Source: Rhodospirillales bacterium (GTDB lineage: Bacteria > Pseudomonadota > Alphaproteobacteria > TMED109). Taken from it: DNA of 64,000 bases. The notes below the pieces were generated by a model, which was not told the DNA's origin, did not search any database, and saw only the letters and a program-made list of their open reading frames with translations. The translations under genes and the position numbers were made by a program. The stretch spans positions 1-64,000 of the forward strand of contig JAPPED010000002.1 in assembly GCA_028824295.1 (NCBI GenBank), in the 5' to 3' direction. Shown here piece by piece: positions 8,196-20,003 of this stretch (position 1 is the stretch's first letter; every line of letters begins with the position of its first letter).

Positions 8196-9408
8196 TGATA
8201 GCGATGTATCCGTGCGTGAGGTCGCAGGTCCAGACCGTGGCGTCCGCCGTTCCGGCCCCCAGGGACACCTCTAGGGAAATCTCGGAACCCTGCATGTGGT
8301 GGGCCACGGGCGCTTCATCGTAGCCGGGCACGACACTGCCGCCGCGCGCAACGGGGATGCCGCCGATGCTGATCCCGACGCGCTCAGCCCGCACGGGCAC
8401 GCCAGCCTTGCCCACTGCCATCACGATACGTCCCCAGTTTGCGTCTTCCCCCGCGACCGCGGTCTTCACCAGCGGCGAATTGGCTATGGAGAACGCCACG
8501 GCGCGCGCATGGGCCTGACGAGTGGCATCCCGGACCGTCACCGTCACCAGCTTGGTGGCGCCTTCGCCGTCCCGGACGATCTGGCGGGCCAGATCAGCCA
8601 TCACGCCCTCCAACGCCTCGCGGAACGCGTCGAGCCGAGCATCGCCCGCCGATTCGATGGGTGTCTCGGCCGGCGCCGCACGGGTCGCGAACAAGGCGCA
8701 CGTGTCGCTCGTGGACGTGTCGCTGTCGACGGTGATGGAATTGAACGTCCGGTCCGTCAGCGGGCCCAGCAGGTGGTCGAGGACGTGGCCCGGGAGATCC
8801 GCATCGGTGAACACGAAGGCGAGCATGGTCCCCATGTCGGGCGCAATCATCCCCGAGCCCTTCGCGATGCCGCCAATGGTCACCCGGCGCCCGTCGATGC
8901 TGGTCTCCGCACACGCTCCCTTCGGGAACGTGTCCGTCGTCATGATCGCTTCTGCGGCGGCTTCCCAACCCGCTTCGCCGCCCCCGGCAGCGATCGTCGG
9001 CACGGCCTTCACGATTTCCGGCAACGGCAGCGGCTCACCGATGACCCCGGTCGACGCCACGTAGACCTCGTGCGGCTTGCAGCCGAGGACGTCGGCGACG
9101 GCTTCGGCCGTGGCCCGCACCGCGGCGCGGCCCGGCTGGCCGGTGAAGGCATTGGCGTTGCCCGAATTCACCACCAGGCCGCGGGCCCGTCGATGACGCC
9201 GCACCCGCTTGCACCAGAGCACCGCCGGCGAAGCCGTGCGCGACCGGGTCAGGCGTACGGCGGCGGTCGCGGCTTCTGGCAGGCTGGCGATCAGCAGGTC
9301 GTTCCGCCCCGGCGTGCGAATGCCGCAGTGGCCCGACGCGAGGACGACGCCCGGAATCTCCGGCATGTCGGGGAAGCGCGGCGGGGCGAGAGGGGCGCGT
9401 TCAGACAT
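8176..9408 (-). CDS. argJ: Bifunctional glutamate N-acetyltransferase / N-acetylglutamate synthase
   Basis: This 410-residue ArgJ starts at ATG 9408 (MSERAPLAPPRFPDMPEIPG); the open frame continues upstream but is not family-like. The self-cleavage and nucleophile site is visible as GSGMIAPDMGTMLAFVFTDA, in which the Thr of GTML becomes the N-terminal nucleophile of the beta chain. Other hallmarks are NSGNANAFTG, ASTGVIGEPLP and DANWGRIVMAVGKAG. The enzyme recycles acetyl groups from N-acetylornithine to glutamate in cyclic arginine biosynthesis. The usual consensus is MATML, so the Gly before Thr is a small deviation. It is divergent from secA, with a candidate promoter at 9521-9550. Confidence 0.93.
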   Translation of the reverse strand: MSERAPLAPPRFPDMPEIPGVVLASGHCGIRTPGRNDLLIASLPEAATAAVRLTRSRTASPAVLWCKRVRRHRRARGLVVNSGNANAFTGQPGRAAVRATAEAVADVLGCKPHEVYVASTGVIGEPLPLPEIVKAVPTIAAGGGEAGWEAAAEAIMTTDTFPKGACAETSIDGRRVTIGGIAKGSGMIAPDMGTMLAFVFTDADLPGHVLDHLLGPLTDRTFNSITVDSDTSTSDTCALFATRAAPAETPIESAGDARLDAFREALEGVMADLARQIVRDGEGATKLVTVTVRDATRQAHARAVAFSIANSPLVKTAVAGEDANWGRIVMAVGKAGVPVRAERVGISIGGIPVARGGSVVPGYDEAPVAHHMQGSEISLEVSLGAGTADATVWTCDLTHGYIAINADYRS

Positions 9409-9520
9409 CACATCAACCGAGCGGCAGCCCGAGCACGGGGTTCTGGCTCGGCAACGCCCTCGCGGAACGAATGCCCTTCCGGGTTTCCGGACGCCATCGA
9501 CACGCGCCGAGCGGGCGCGC

Positions 9521-9550
9521 ATTGTAGGGGCTCGCGTGGCGGAATCCGAA
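9521..9550 (-). promoter_or_regulatory. Candidate sigma70-type promoter for argJ
   Basis: On the minus strand, TTCGGA (9545-9550) is followed after 18 bases by TACAAT (9521-9526). The -10 matches five of six consensus bases; the -35 is weak. It would start RNA about 105 bases before the argJ ATG. Confidence 0.4.
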
Positions 9551-9554
9551 AACA

Positions 9555-9563
9555 TGTTACGAT
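9555..9563 (+). promoter_or_regulatory. Candidate extended -10 promoter for secA
   Basis: TGTTACGAT reads as an extended -10 (TGn followed by TACGAT). No matching -35 was seen. Initiation near 9570 would give a leader of about 215 bases ahead of the secA ATG, long enough to contain the structured element at 9612-9744. Confidence 0.35.
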
Positions 9564-9611
9564 CAAGGCCGCCTGCGACGGGTTCGGTTCGGCCCGGGTA
9601 CAGGCAGGACA

Positions 9612-9744
9612 GGATGGGGACTTCCGTCTTCCGTGGCAGCGGTAGAACGCGGGGTGAAACCCCGGGTAGCCGAAGCAGTGCCTTCGCGCGCCGCCGGAAC
9701 GGTATCGGAAGTCGCTCCTGACGGTCCTATATAGGTCCCCATCG
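9612..9744 (+). ncRNA. Candidate structured leader RNA of secA
   Basis: GATGGGGAC (9613-9621) is perfectly complementary to GTCCCCATC (9735-9743), closing a 130-base domain. Inside it, CGGGGT (9650-9655) and ACCCCG (9659-9664) form a tight hairpin with a GAA loop. A competing helix, GACTTCCG (9619-9626) with CGGAAGTC (9706-9713), shares bases 9619-9621 with the outer helix, so the two cannot coexist fully. The domain ends about 43 bases before the secA ATG. The sequence does not fit FMN, TPP, glycine, B12, SRP RNA or tmRNA as I know them. Structure is seen directly; a regulatory role is inference. Confidence 0.4.
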
Positions 9745-9786
9745 AAAGCTGTTGCCGGGGCGCGCGCTCCCCCGGAAAAGGCCGCA

Positions 9787-12416
<2,630 letters not shown>

Positions 12417-12420
<4 letters not shown>

Positions 12421-13169
12421 CCGGGGCGGACGGCGGCCAAGATGTAGTTCACCGACACGTCGTCGCTGACCTCCCAGCCCCTGTCAAGCGCACGGTAGCT
12501 CAATCCCCGAATCGCCGTCACCTGCAAGCCTTCCGCCTCGAGCGGGCCCGCAAATTCGGACGGCCGGACAAACTGCGAGAACCGGTGCGTGCCGCGCGGC
12601 AGCAGTCCCAGGACGTACTCCGCACCCACGATGGCCTTGGCCAGCGCCGCGAGAGTCCGGTTCAGCGTGGATCCGACGAGCACACCGCCGGGCGCCAGGC
12701 ATGCCGCCGCCTGGCGCAGGAACGCCGTCGGGTCCGGAACATGCTCCACCACCTCAAGCGCGGTCACCAGGTCGAACCTGCGGCGCCGCGAGGCTAGGTC
12801 GGCCAGCGACGAGTCCCGGTAGTCGATCTCCAGCCCTTCGACGGCAGCGTGGCGGCGCGCCACCTCCAGCTGGGATGACGCCGCGTCGATCGCGGTCACG
12901 CGCGCGCCCATGCGGGCCAGCGGCTCGGCCACCAGGCCCGCGCCACAGCCGATGTCGAGCGCCCGTACGCGGCGAAGCGGAGCGCGCCCACGGCCATCCG
13001 AACCTCGGGTCGCGGTGACCTGATCGCGGATGAATGCGAGCCGCGCCGGGTTCATGGCGTGGAGCGGTGCCATGGGGCCATTCGGGTCCCACCACTCGGC
13101 CGCAAGCTTGTCGAAGCGAGCGATTTCGTCCGGATCGACGTCGACGGACGATGCGTCGGCACGGGCCAT
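12417..13169 (-). CDS. ubiG: Ubiquinone biosynthesis O-methyltransferase
   Basis: This 250-residue methyltransferase starts at ATG 13169, with GGAG a few bases upstream. It carries [33 protein letters not shown], a near-perfect UbiG signature, then the SAM motif [20 protein letters not shown] and [15 protein letters not shown]. It methylates the two catechol hydroxyls of ubiquinone intermediates, so the organism makes ubiquinone. UbiG is convergent with secA and divergent from lysC, the common alphaproteobacterial arrangement for ubiG/lysC. The frame is open to 13430, but the extension overlaps the lysC promoter region and lacks family similarity. Confidence 0.94.
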
Positions 13170-13347
13170 GATGGACTCCACTGCAGGATTCCTCTTCCTG
13201 TCGGCACTCGCAGCCACAGCAGGAGTCGAATCCGCGCCCGTACTATGCCATTTTCTGACGATGCGGCCCCGCATGCGGACTCGGCCGTCTCCATGACAAC
13301 ACTGGTCCGGACCGCGGGAACCGCGGCACCCGGCGGGTCCGGCGCAG

Positions 13348-14568
13348 ATGGCACGCATCGTCTTCAAGTTCGGCGGAACTTCCGTTTCGGACGTGGCGCA
13401 CGTTCGGCGGGTAGCGGCCCGCGTCGTCAAGGCCTTTCGGGCCGGCGACGAAGCCGCGGTGGTGGTATCGGCAATGGCCGGGACGACGGATCAGCTGGAC
13501 TACTGGACGCGCGAGATCGGCGGCATGATGGACGCGCGCGAGTACGACACCGTCGTTGCCGCCGGCGAGCAGATCACCGCCGGCCTGATGGCGCTGGCGC
13601 TCCAGTCGGAAGGATTGATGGCCCGATCGTGGCTGGGATGGCAACTGCCAATCGAAACCGACGACGCCCATGCCCGCGCCCGCATTCGTCACATTCATGC
13701 CGCCGAGATCGAAGACCGGCTTGCCCGCCGTGAAATCCCGGTGTTGGCGGGCTTCCAGGGCATCGCATCGACCGGCCGCATCACGACCCTCGGACGGGGC
13801 GGCTCAGATACCTCCGCGGTGGCCATCGCCGCGGCCCTCAACGCCGACCGGTGCGACATCTACACGGATGTCGAGGGGGTGTTTACCGCCGATCCGAGGA
13901 TTGTCCCGTCGGCAAAGCGGATTGAACGCATTGCCTACGAGGAAATGGTCGAACTGGCCTCGCTCGGCGCGCGGGTCCTGGAGACCCGGGCAGTCGAAAT
14001 GGCCATGCGCAACAGCGTGAGCGTCCAGGTACGCTCAAGCTTCCACGACACGCCCGGCACGCTGCTGGTGGACGAGGACGAGATCATGGAACAGGACGTA
14101 GTCACCGGGGTCACGTACAGCCGTGACGAAGCCAAGCTCACGCTGACGGGCGTTCACGACAAGCCGGGCGTCTCAGCCAGCATCTTCGGGCCGCTCGCGG
14201 CGGAAGGCGTGAACGTCGACATGATCGTGCAGTCGGGCTCGCACGGGGGGGAACGGATCAACTACACGTTCACCGTCGTCGAGCGGGACATGGAGCGCGC
14301 AGTCCGCGCCATCGAGGACGCCCGGAACGAGATCGGGTTCGATTCGATCGTGGCCGACGCGAATGTCGCCAAGGTCTCGATCGTGGGGCTGGGCATGCGC
14401 ACCCGACCCGGCGTCGCGCAGACCATGTTCGCGACGCTGGCCGAACGCGGCATCAATCTCCAGGTCATCTCCACCTCGGAACTGAAGATCAGCGTGCTCA
14501 TCGACGAGACTGCGACCGAGGAAGCCGTTCGTGCCTTGCACGCTGCCTACGGGCTCGATTCCGCGTAG
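13348..14568 (+). CDS. lysC: Aspartate kinase
   Basis: This 406-residue enzyme phosphorylates aspartate, the first step to lysine, threonine and methionine. The N-terminal KFGGTSV motif lies at residues 7-13, GRGGSDTSAVAIAAALNAD binds ATP/aspartate, and CDIYTDVEGVFTADPR is the family signature. Two ACT domains follow: one around LTGVHDKPGVSASIFGPLAAEGVNVDMIVQ and one around VSIVGLGMRTRPGVAQTMFATLAERGINLQVISTSELKISVLI, indicating allosteric feedback by an end product. Size and layout match the single-chain aspartokinase of Alphaproteobacteria. It supplies the homoserine precursor used by metY and metF/metH elsewhere in the window. Confidence 0.96.
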   Translation: MARIVFKFGGTSVSDVAHVRRVAARVVKAFRAGDEAAVVVSAMAGTTDQLDYWTREIGGMMDAREYDTVVAAGEQITAGLMALALQSEGLMARSWLGWQLPIETDDAHARARIRHIHAAEIEDRLARREIPVLAGFQGIASTGRITTLGRGGSDTSAVAIAAALNADRCDIYTDVEGVFTADPRIVPSAKRIERIAYEEMVELASLGARVLETRAVEMAMRNSVSVQVRSSFHDTPGTLLVDEDEIMEQDVVTGVTYSRDEAKLTLTGVHDKPGVSASIFGPLAAEGVNVDMIVQSGSHGGERINYTFTVVERDMERAVRAIEDARNEIGFDSIVADANVAKVSIVGLGMRTRPGVAQTMFATLAERGINLQVISTSELKISVLIDETATEEAVRALHAAYGLDSA

Positions 14569-14664
14569 CACGCCCCTGCCGGCGCACGACCGGCGAATCA
14601 AGGGCACAATGGGCCTCCTGCCATGACCGGGATCGGGCGTTCCGACACGCCGAGGAGGTCAGCC

Positions 14665-16932
14665 ATGCCAACGCCGCCCGCGCCGCTCGAACCGCGCCGC
14701 CTCCTGGCCCGCGTGCAGAAGATCATGGGCGGCCGGAGATCGGCCAATGCCCGCCTCGGGCAGGTGGTTCGGGAAGTGGCCGAGGCGATGGGCTCGGACG
14801 TGTGCTCATGCTACCTCCGTCGGGCCGGCAACCTGCTGGAGCTGTTCGCCACCCAGGGTCTTGACCGCCGGGCGGTCCACCGAACCCGGCTGCGCCTGGG
14901 CGAAGGACTGGTCGGCGCGGTCGCTGCCCGTGGGGAACCCCTGGTGATCGAGGATGCGCCCTCGCATCCCCGCTTCGCTTTTCGGCCGGAGACCGGCGAG
15001 GAACCGTTCCATGCGTTCCTGGGCGTGCCGCTGCTGCGCGGCGGGCGATCGGTCGGGGTGCTCGTCATCCAGAGCCGTGATACCCGCTCCTACGTCGACG
15101 CCGACGTCGAGACGCTGCAAACCGTGGCCACAGTGCTGGCCGACCTCGTCAGCCGCGAGCGCCTCGTGGACCCGGTGGAACTGGCCGAGGTCAGCGGGAA
15201 CGTCATGCTCCCCCGTCGGTTCCAGGGAACACCTCTGGCGGGCGGGGTCGGGCTCGGTCAGGTCGTCCATCACGGCCCGGCGACGGCGTCACGCAACACG
15301 GTCGCCGAGGATCCCGACGTCGAGCGGGCGCGGCTGCGCACCGCGATCGCCGAACTGACCGCCGATCTCGACCACATGGCCGCTACCGTTGAATCGACGG
15401 GCGGCCGGGTCGAACGCGAGATCCTCGACGCCTTTCGGCTGTTCGTGGCCAGTTCCGGCTGGATTCGCCGCATGCACGAGCATGTCGAAGCGGGATTGAC
15501 GGCAGACGGCGCGGTCATCCAGGTGCAGGAGGAGACGCGCGCCCGCATGCTGCATTTGCCGGACGCCTACCTCCGCGAGCGTCTCGCCGACTTCGATGAC
15601 CTGGCCAACCGCCTGCGCTCCCTGCTGGCCAATGACAGCGAGCGTGAACCCTATCCGGAAGACGTCGTGGTGGTGGCTCGCGAAATCGGGCCGGCCGCCC
15701 TGCTGGAGTACGGGATCGAGCGAATCCGGGGACTGGTGCTGGAAGGCGGTTCCCCGTCCATGCACGTCTCCATTCTCGCGCGCAGCCTCGGCATTCCTGT
15801 CGTCGGGCAGGTGCGGGAGGCGACGCTGCATTGCGAGGAGGCTACTCTCCTCGCCCTGAACGGTGATTCCGGCGAAGTGTTCATCGACCCGCCGGAAGAC
15901 GTGTTGGAACAGTTCCGAAGCCTGCTGCGGGCCGGCACCGCCGACGCCGAGTGGCACGAGCAGATTCGCCTGTTCCCGCCAACCACCCTCGACGGGGTCT
16001 CGGTCTCCCTGCAGATCAACGCGGGGTTTGCCGCGGACGCGGACCAGATCGTGGCCACCGGCGCTGACGGCATCGGATTGTACCGCACTGAGCTGTCGTT
16101 CCTGCTGCAGCGCACGCATCTTGATGCGGACCGGCAGGAGGCGCTCTACAGCGAAGTGCTGAGGCGCGCGGCCGGCCATCCGGTGACATTCCGCACGCTG
16201 GATCTCGGCGGCGACAAACGCATCGACTCTCTCGAGACCTACCGGCACGGAGCCCGCAACCCGGCGCTGGGGTGGCGCGGGGTCCGGACAGCGTTCGACC
16301 AGCCGCAACTCCTCAAGGAACAGCTCCGCGCGCTGCTCCGCGCGCACGCGGGCCGGCCCATGCGCGTGATGTTCCCGATGGTGGCCAACGGGACGGATCT
16401 CGAACGCGCGCGCGCGGTGCTGAAGCACGCGCTGGCCGCCCACAAGACAGACGGCGGCGTCCCCCCCGATCGCCTGCAGGTCGGGGTCATGATCGAGGTG
16501 CCGGCGCTCGTCTGGCAGGCCGGAACCGTCCTGCGCGACGTCGATTTCGTATCCGTGGGGACCAACGACTTTACGGCGTTCCTGTACGCCCGGGACCGGG
16601 GCGATCCGGTACTGACCCAGCGGTACCCGTTCCTGTCGGGTCCGCCGCTGACCGCGCTCCGAACCCTGGTCAAGAGCGCCCGCCACCGGAACGTCGAGTT
16701 GTCGGTCTGCGGGGAGGTGGCTGGCCAGCCGCTGGCCGCCCTGGCCCTGATCGCCATCGGCGTGCGCAGCCTGTCCATGAGCCCGGCATCGGTCGGTCCC
16801 GTCAAGACCGCCATCCGGAGCTTCTGGATGGGGAAAGCCGAGTCTTACCTGAAACGGCTCATCCGCACCTCTCCCGGTAACTTCCGGCCCCAGTTTCAGA
16901 ATTTTGTGCGGGACCACGGAGTTCGCATCTAG
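14665..16932 (+). CDS. ptsP: PTS-Ntr enzyme I (phosphoenolpyruvate-protein phosphotransferase)
   Basis: The protein (755 residues) starts at ATG 14665, six bases after GAGGAGG, which decides it over the frame-open ATG at 14623. An N-terminal GAF domain (about residues 20-160) is followed by the PEP-utilising enzyme I module. The phosphoryl-accepting histidine is H367 in GGSPSMHVSILARSLGIPVVG; relatives usually have TSH where this protein has SMH. The C-terminal barrel shows GIGLYRTELSFL, TLDLGGDKRIDSL, FMFPMV-like text, SVGTNDFTAFLYARDRGDP and ELSVCGEVAG. PtsP feeds phosphate to NPr and EIIA-Ntr and links nitrogen and carbon signals to regulation. It follows lysC, as in many Alphaproteobacteria. 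Confidence 0.94.
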   Translation: MPTPPAPLEPRRLLARVQKIMGGRRSANARLGQVVREVAEAMGSDVCSCYLRRAGNLLELFATQGLDRRAVHRTRLRLGEGLVGAVAARGEPLVIEDAPSHPRFAFRPETGEEPFHAFLGVPLLRGGRSVGVLVIQSRDTRSYVDADVETLQTVATVLADLVSRERLVDPVELAEVSGNVMLPRRFQGTPLAGGVGLGQVVHHGPATASRNTVAEDPDVERARLRTAIAELTADLDHMAATVESTGGRVEREILDAFRLFVASSGWIRRMHEHVEAGLTADGAVIQVQEETRARMLHLPDAYLRERLADFDDLANRLRSLLANDSEREPYPEDVVVVAREIGPAALLEYGIERIRGLVLEGGSPSMHVSILARSLGIPVVGQVREATLHCEEATLLALNGDSGEVFIDPPEDVLEQFRSLLRAGTADAEWHEQIRLFPPTTLDGVSVSLQINAGFAADADQIVATGADGIGLYRTELSFLLQRTHLDADRQEALYSEVLRRAAGHPVTFRTLDLGGDKRIDSLETYRHGARNPALGWRGVRTAFDQPQLLKEQLRALLRAHAGRPMRVMFPMVANGTDLERARAVLKHALAAHKTDGGVPPDRLQVGVMIEVPALVWQAGTVLRDVDFVSVGTNDFTAFLYARDRGDPVLTQRYPFLSGPPLTALRTLVKSARHRNVELSVCGEVAGQPLAALALIAIGVRSLSMSPASVGPVKTAIRSFWMGKAESYLKRLIRTSPGNFRPQFQNFVRDHGVRI

Positions 16933-17055
16933 TTCCCGGCTGCTGTATGCTGACGCACTGCCACGGGCGGCGCCCGTCGAGATGCAGGGCAGCGAATGCT
17001 CCTGCGCGGCGGCCGTTGCATGTGAATATGGGTGACTGGGCCGCGATCGGTCGTT

Positions 17056-17622
17056 ATGCCGGTAATTTCCCCCGCCGTAGTTTCAAATCAGCTCCAACTG
17101 CGGCTGCCCCGGACCCCCTCGACAGCAATCGGAAACAAGCTCGCGCATGCGGGCGACCTGCTGCGGAGCACGCGGGAACAGCTCGGCCTTTCCCTGGCCG
17201 AGGTGAACCGCGACCTGCGTATATCCCGAACCCAGCTCGCTTACATGGAGGCAGGGGAATTCGAACGAATCTCCTCTGTCCCCGCGCTTCGCGACGGCCA
17301 CGTGCGCACGTACGCGCTGTACCTCGGCGTTGACCTGCAGCCGATCATGGATGCCGTGCACAGCCAGGCCGGAGACGACGCAGCCGCGGAGCACGAACCC
17401 CTCTATCCGCCGCCGCCGCGCCGCAACCCTCTGGCCTACGTGATGATGGGCATTTCGCTGGTCATCCTGGTCCTCTTGATCATGGCGTGGGACCGCTTGT
17501 CGACGGTGGAAGCCTACTTGCCGGCGGACGGCGTCGAAGCCGCCGGCCTTGAAGCGCCCACGGCGACCGTACCGTCAAGCTCGCTGCAACGAATAGGGAT
17601 ACAGAGCGAGTTCAGAGAGTGA
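17056..17622 (+). CDS. RodZ-like helix-turn-helix membrane protein
   Basis: This protein of about 188 residues has an N-terminal XRE-type helix-turn-helix resembling RodZ ([41 protein letters not shown]), then [18 protein letters not shown] proline-rich stretch and one transmembrane helix ([22 protein letters not shown]) follow, and the tail is short. RodZ-like proteins upstream of ispG are a recurrent alphaproteobacterial arrangement. RodZ links MreB to the membrane, but the short periplasmic part leaves the role open. The start is uncertain: ATG 17056 and GTG 17032 are both in frame and neither has a good ribosome binding site. Its TGA overlaps the GTG of ispG. Confidence 0.8.
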   Translation: MPVISPAVVSNQLQLRLPRTPSTAIGNKLAHAGDLLRSTREQLGLSLAEVNRDLRISRTQLAYMEAGEFERISSVPALRDGHVRTYALYLGVDLQPIMDAVHSQAGDDAAAEHEPLYPPPPRRNPLAYVMMGISLVILVLLIMAWDRLSTVEAYLPADGVEAAGLEAPTATVPSSSLQRIGIQSEFRE

Positions 17623-18734
17623 TTTCTCCCGGCCAAGCAAGTGCGCCACCCGAACGTCGTCGCTCGCGCGCTATCAAGGTGGGGCCGGTAACGGTCGGCG
17701 GGGACGCGCCGATCTCCGTTCAATCGATGACCAACACCCCGACGGCGGACGCTGCTGCCACGCTGGCGCAGGTCAAGGCGCTCGCCACTGCCGGTGCCGA
17801 CATAGTCCGGGTTTCGTGCCCCGACGAGCCGTCGACCGAAGCGCTTCGGACCATCGTCCGTGACTCCCCTGTCCCCATCGTCGCGGACATCCACTTCCAC
17901 TATCGCCGCGCCATCGAGGCGGCCGAAGCCGGGGCTGCGTGCCTGCGGGTCAATCCGGGAAACATCGGCGGCCGCGAACGAGTTGGGGAAGTCGTGCGGG
18001 CAGCCCGCGATCACGGGTGCTCCATCCGGATCGGCGTGAACGCCGGATCGCTCGAGCGCGACCTGCTGGAGCGATACCACGAACCGACGGCACCAGCCAT
18101 GGTCGAGAGTGCGATGCGGCACGCGGCCATGCTGGAAGACCAGCAATTCTTCGACTACAAAATCAGCGCCAAGGCGTCGAGCGTCCGCCTTGCGGTGGAA
18201 GCCTATCGCGCCCTGGCCGAGGCCACCGACGCGCCATTGCACTTGGGGATCACCGAATCCGGAGGTCGCGACACGGGCTCCGTGCGATCGGCGGTTGGCC
18301 TCGGCATGCTGCTGGCCGACGGCATCGGCGACACGATCCGCGTCTCGTTGTCGGCGGACCCGGTAGAAGAGGTTCGTGTCGGCAACGAGATTCTCAAGTC
18401 GCTCGGCCTCCGGCACCGGGGTGTGACGGTGATCGCCTGTCCGAGTTGCGCCCGCCAGCAGTTTCCCGTCATCGACACGGTCCGCCGCATCGAGGAACGA
18501 CTGCAGCACATCGCGCAGCCAATCACGGTGTCCATCATCGGCTGTGTGGTCAACGGTCCGGGGGAAGCCCGCACCTCCGATGTCGGCGTGACCGGCGGCG
18601 GCCGTGGGGTGCACCAGCTGTACGTCGACGGGGAACCGCACACCCGGCTTCAGGGTGACGACTTCGTCGAACATGTGGCCCAGCTAGTGGAGGAGCGCGC
18701 ACGAGTTCTTGAAGACCATGCCGCAAAAGCCTGA
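17619..18734 (+). CDS. ispG: 4-hydroxy-3-methylbut-2-enyl diphosphate synthase (flavodoxin)
   Basis: This 371-residue enzyme performs the penultimate step of the MEP isoprenoid pathway. The family opening [29 protein letters not shown] is complete. The 4Fe-4S ligands are visible as [10 protein letters not shown] (CxxC) and [11 protein letters not shown] (third Cys followed by the conserved Glu). [30 protein letters not shown] is the TIM-barrel signature. Translation starts at a GTG that overlaps the stop of the RodZ-like gene (GTGA). hisS follows after nine bases, so isoprenoid and tRNA-synthetase genes appear to be one operon. Confidence 0.95.
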   Translation: MISPGQASAPPERRRSRAIKVGPVTVGGDAPISVQSMTNTPTADAAATLAQVKALATAGADIVRVSCPDEPSTEALRTIVRDSPVPIVADIHFHYRRAIEAAEAGAACLRVNPGNIGGRERVGEVVRAARDHGCSIRIGVNAGSLERDLLERYHEPTAPAMVESAMRHAAMLEDQQFFDYKISAKASSVRLAVEAYRALAEATDAPLHLGITESGGRDTGSVRSAVGLGMLLADGIGDTIRVSLSADPVEEVRVGNEILKSLGLRHRGVTVIACPSCARQQFPVIDTVRRIEERLQHIAQPITVSIIGCVVNGPGEARTSDVGVTGGGRGVHQLYVDGEPHTRLQGDDFVEHVAQLVEERARVLEDHAAKA

Positions 18735-18743
18735 GAGAGCGTC

Positions 18744-20003
18744 ATGGCTAAAGGATTGCAGCCGGTGCGCGGGACCCATGACCTGTTCGGAGACGACAAA
18801 CGCCGATTTGACCACATCGTAGCCGCCGCCCGGTCGGTCGCCGCCACCTACGGCTATGCGCCGATGGCGACGCCGGCGTTCGAGTTCACCGAGGTGTTCC
18901 GCCGCACGCTGGGCGAGACTTCCGACATCGTCACCAAGGAGATGTACACCTTCGCCTCTGGTTCCGGCGAGGAGGTGACGTTGCGCCCGGAAGGCACGGC
19001 TCCGGTGGCCCGCGCCTTAGTTTCGGGCGGACGGCTGCAGGTGCTGCCGGCGCGGCTGTTCTACGACGGGCCCATGTTCCGGCGCGAGCGGCCGCAGAAG
19101 GGCCGGATGCGCCAGTTTCACCAGGTCGGCATCGAGTTGATCGGCGAGCCTTCGCCGGTGGGCGATGTCGAGGTGATCGCGGCCGGTGCGCGCCTGCTCG
19201 AGCGGCTCGGGCTGACAGATTCCGTCACCTTGCATCTCCACACCCTGGGCAACGGCGCCAGCCGCGACCGTTACCGAACCGCGCTCATCGCCTACCTCGA
19301 CCGGCACCGCGCAAGCCTGTCCGCCGACTCGCAGCGGCGGCTGGACCGGAACCCGCTGCGAGTGCTGGATTCGAAGGCTCCGGAGGATCGCGAGGTCGCG
19401 GACAAAGCGCCGCGGCTGCTTGATTACCTCGATCCGGACTCGGCCGGGTTCTTCGCTGAAGTCCGGTGCCAGCTCGACGCATTGAACATCAGCTACGAGA
19501 TCGATCCGCTGCTGGTGCGGGGTCTCGACTACTACATGCATACGACCTTCGAGTTCGTCACGGATCGGCTCGGGGCCCAGGGCGCCGTCCTGGCCGGCGG
19601 CCGCTACGACGGTCTCACCGAGCGGATGGGCGGGCCTCCCCTCGCCGGGACCGGCTGGGCAGCGGGAATCGAGCGTCTCAGCATGCTGACCGGTGACAAC
19701 TTGCCGGAGAGGCCCCGGCCCATACTTGTTGCCCGCGTTTCGGAGGACGCCACGACGCAGGCGCTCCAGTGCGCCGAAGCCCTGCGAGATGCGGGCCTAC
19801 CCACCGAGCTCGCATTGCAGGGAAGTCTCAAGCGTCAGCTGCGACATGCGGACCGGATCGAGGCCCGGGCCGCCGTTCTCCTAGGGCAGCGCGAGCTCGA
19901 GGCGGGCGTGGTCTCGGTGCGGGACCTGGACTCCGGGGACCAAACCGAGGTTCCGTTTGTGCGGCTTCCGGGCCACGTATTGGAGATGATCGACGGTGGT
20001 TGA
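18744..20003 (+). CDS. hisS: Histidine--tRNA ligase
   Basis: This 419-residue class II synthetase charges tRNA-His. The class II motifs are present: QPVRGTHDLF at the N terminus, motif 2 as RLFYDGPMFRRERPQKGRMRQFHQVGIELIG, and the histidyl-specific LVRGLDYYMHTTFEF. Motif 3 is GGRYDGLTERMGGPPLAGTGWAAGIERL. A C-terminal anticodon-binding domain (ILVARVSEDATTQALQCAEALRDAGLPTEL) completes the protein. It overlaps the GTG start of prfA by eight bases. The start ATG 18744 lies nine bases after the ispG stop. Confidence 0.96.
   Translation: MAKGLQPVRGTHDLFGDDKRRFDHIVAAARSVAATYGYAPMATPAFEFTEVFRRTLGETSDIVTKEMYTFASGSGEEVTLRPEGTAPVARALVSGGRLQVLPARLFYDGPMFRRERPQKGRMRQFHQVGIELIGEPSPVGDVEVIAAGARLLERLGLTDSVTLHLHTLGNGASRDRYRTALIAYLDRHRASLSADSQRRLDRNPLRVLDSKAPEDREVADKAPRLLDYLDPDSAGFFAEVRCQLDALNISYEIDPLLVRGLDYYMHTTFEFVTDRLGAQGAVLAGGRYDGLTERMGGPPLAGTGWAAGIERLSMLTGDNLPERPRPILVARVSEDATTQALQCAEALRDAGLPTELALQGSLKRQLRHADRIEARAAVLLGQRELEAGVVSVRDLDSGDQTEVPFVRLPGHVLEMIDGG

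Noticed and set aside
9648-9666. FMN-riboswitch-like text GGGGTGAAACCCCG before secA
   Set aside because: The hairpin recalls the FMN element but the other conserved FMN blocks are absent and the gene is unrelated to riboflavin.
15289-16917. 542-codon minus-strand frame opposite ptsP
   Set aside because: Shadow of a strongly conserved gene; no start signal or family features.
16963-16977. ACGGGC/GCCCGT hairpin after ptsP as a terminator
   Set aside because: Stem is short with a three-base loop and no T tract; too weak to list.
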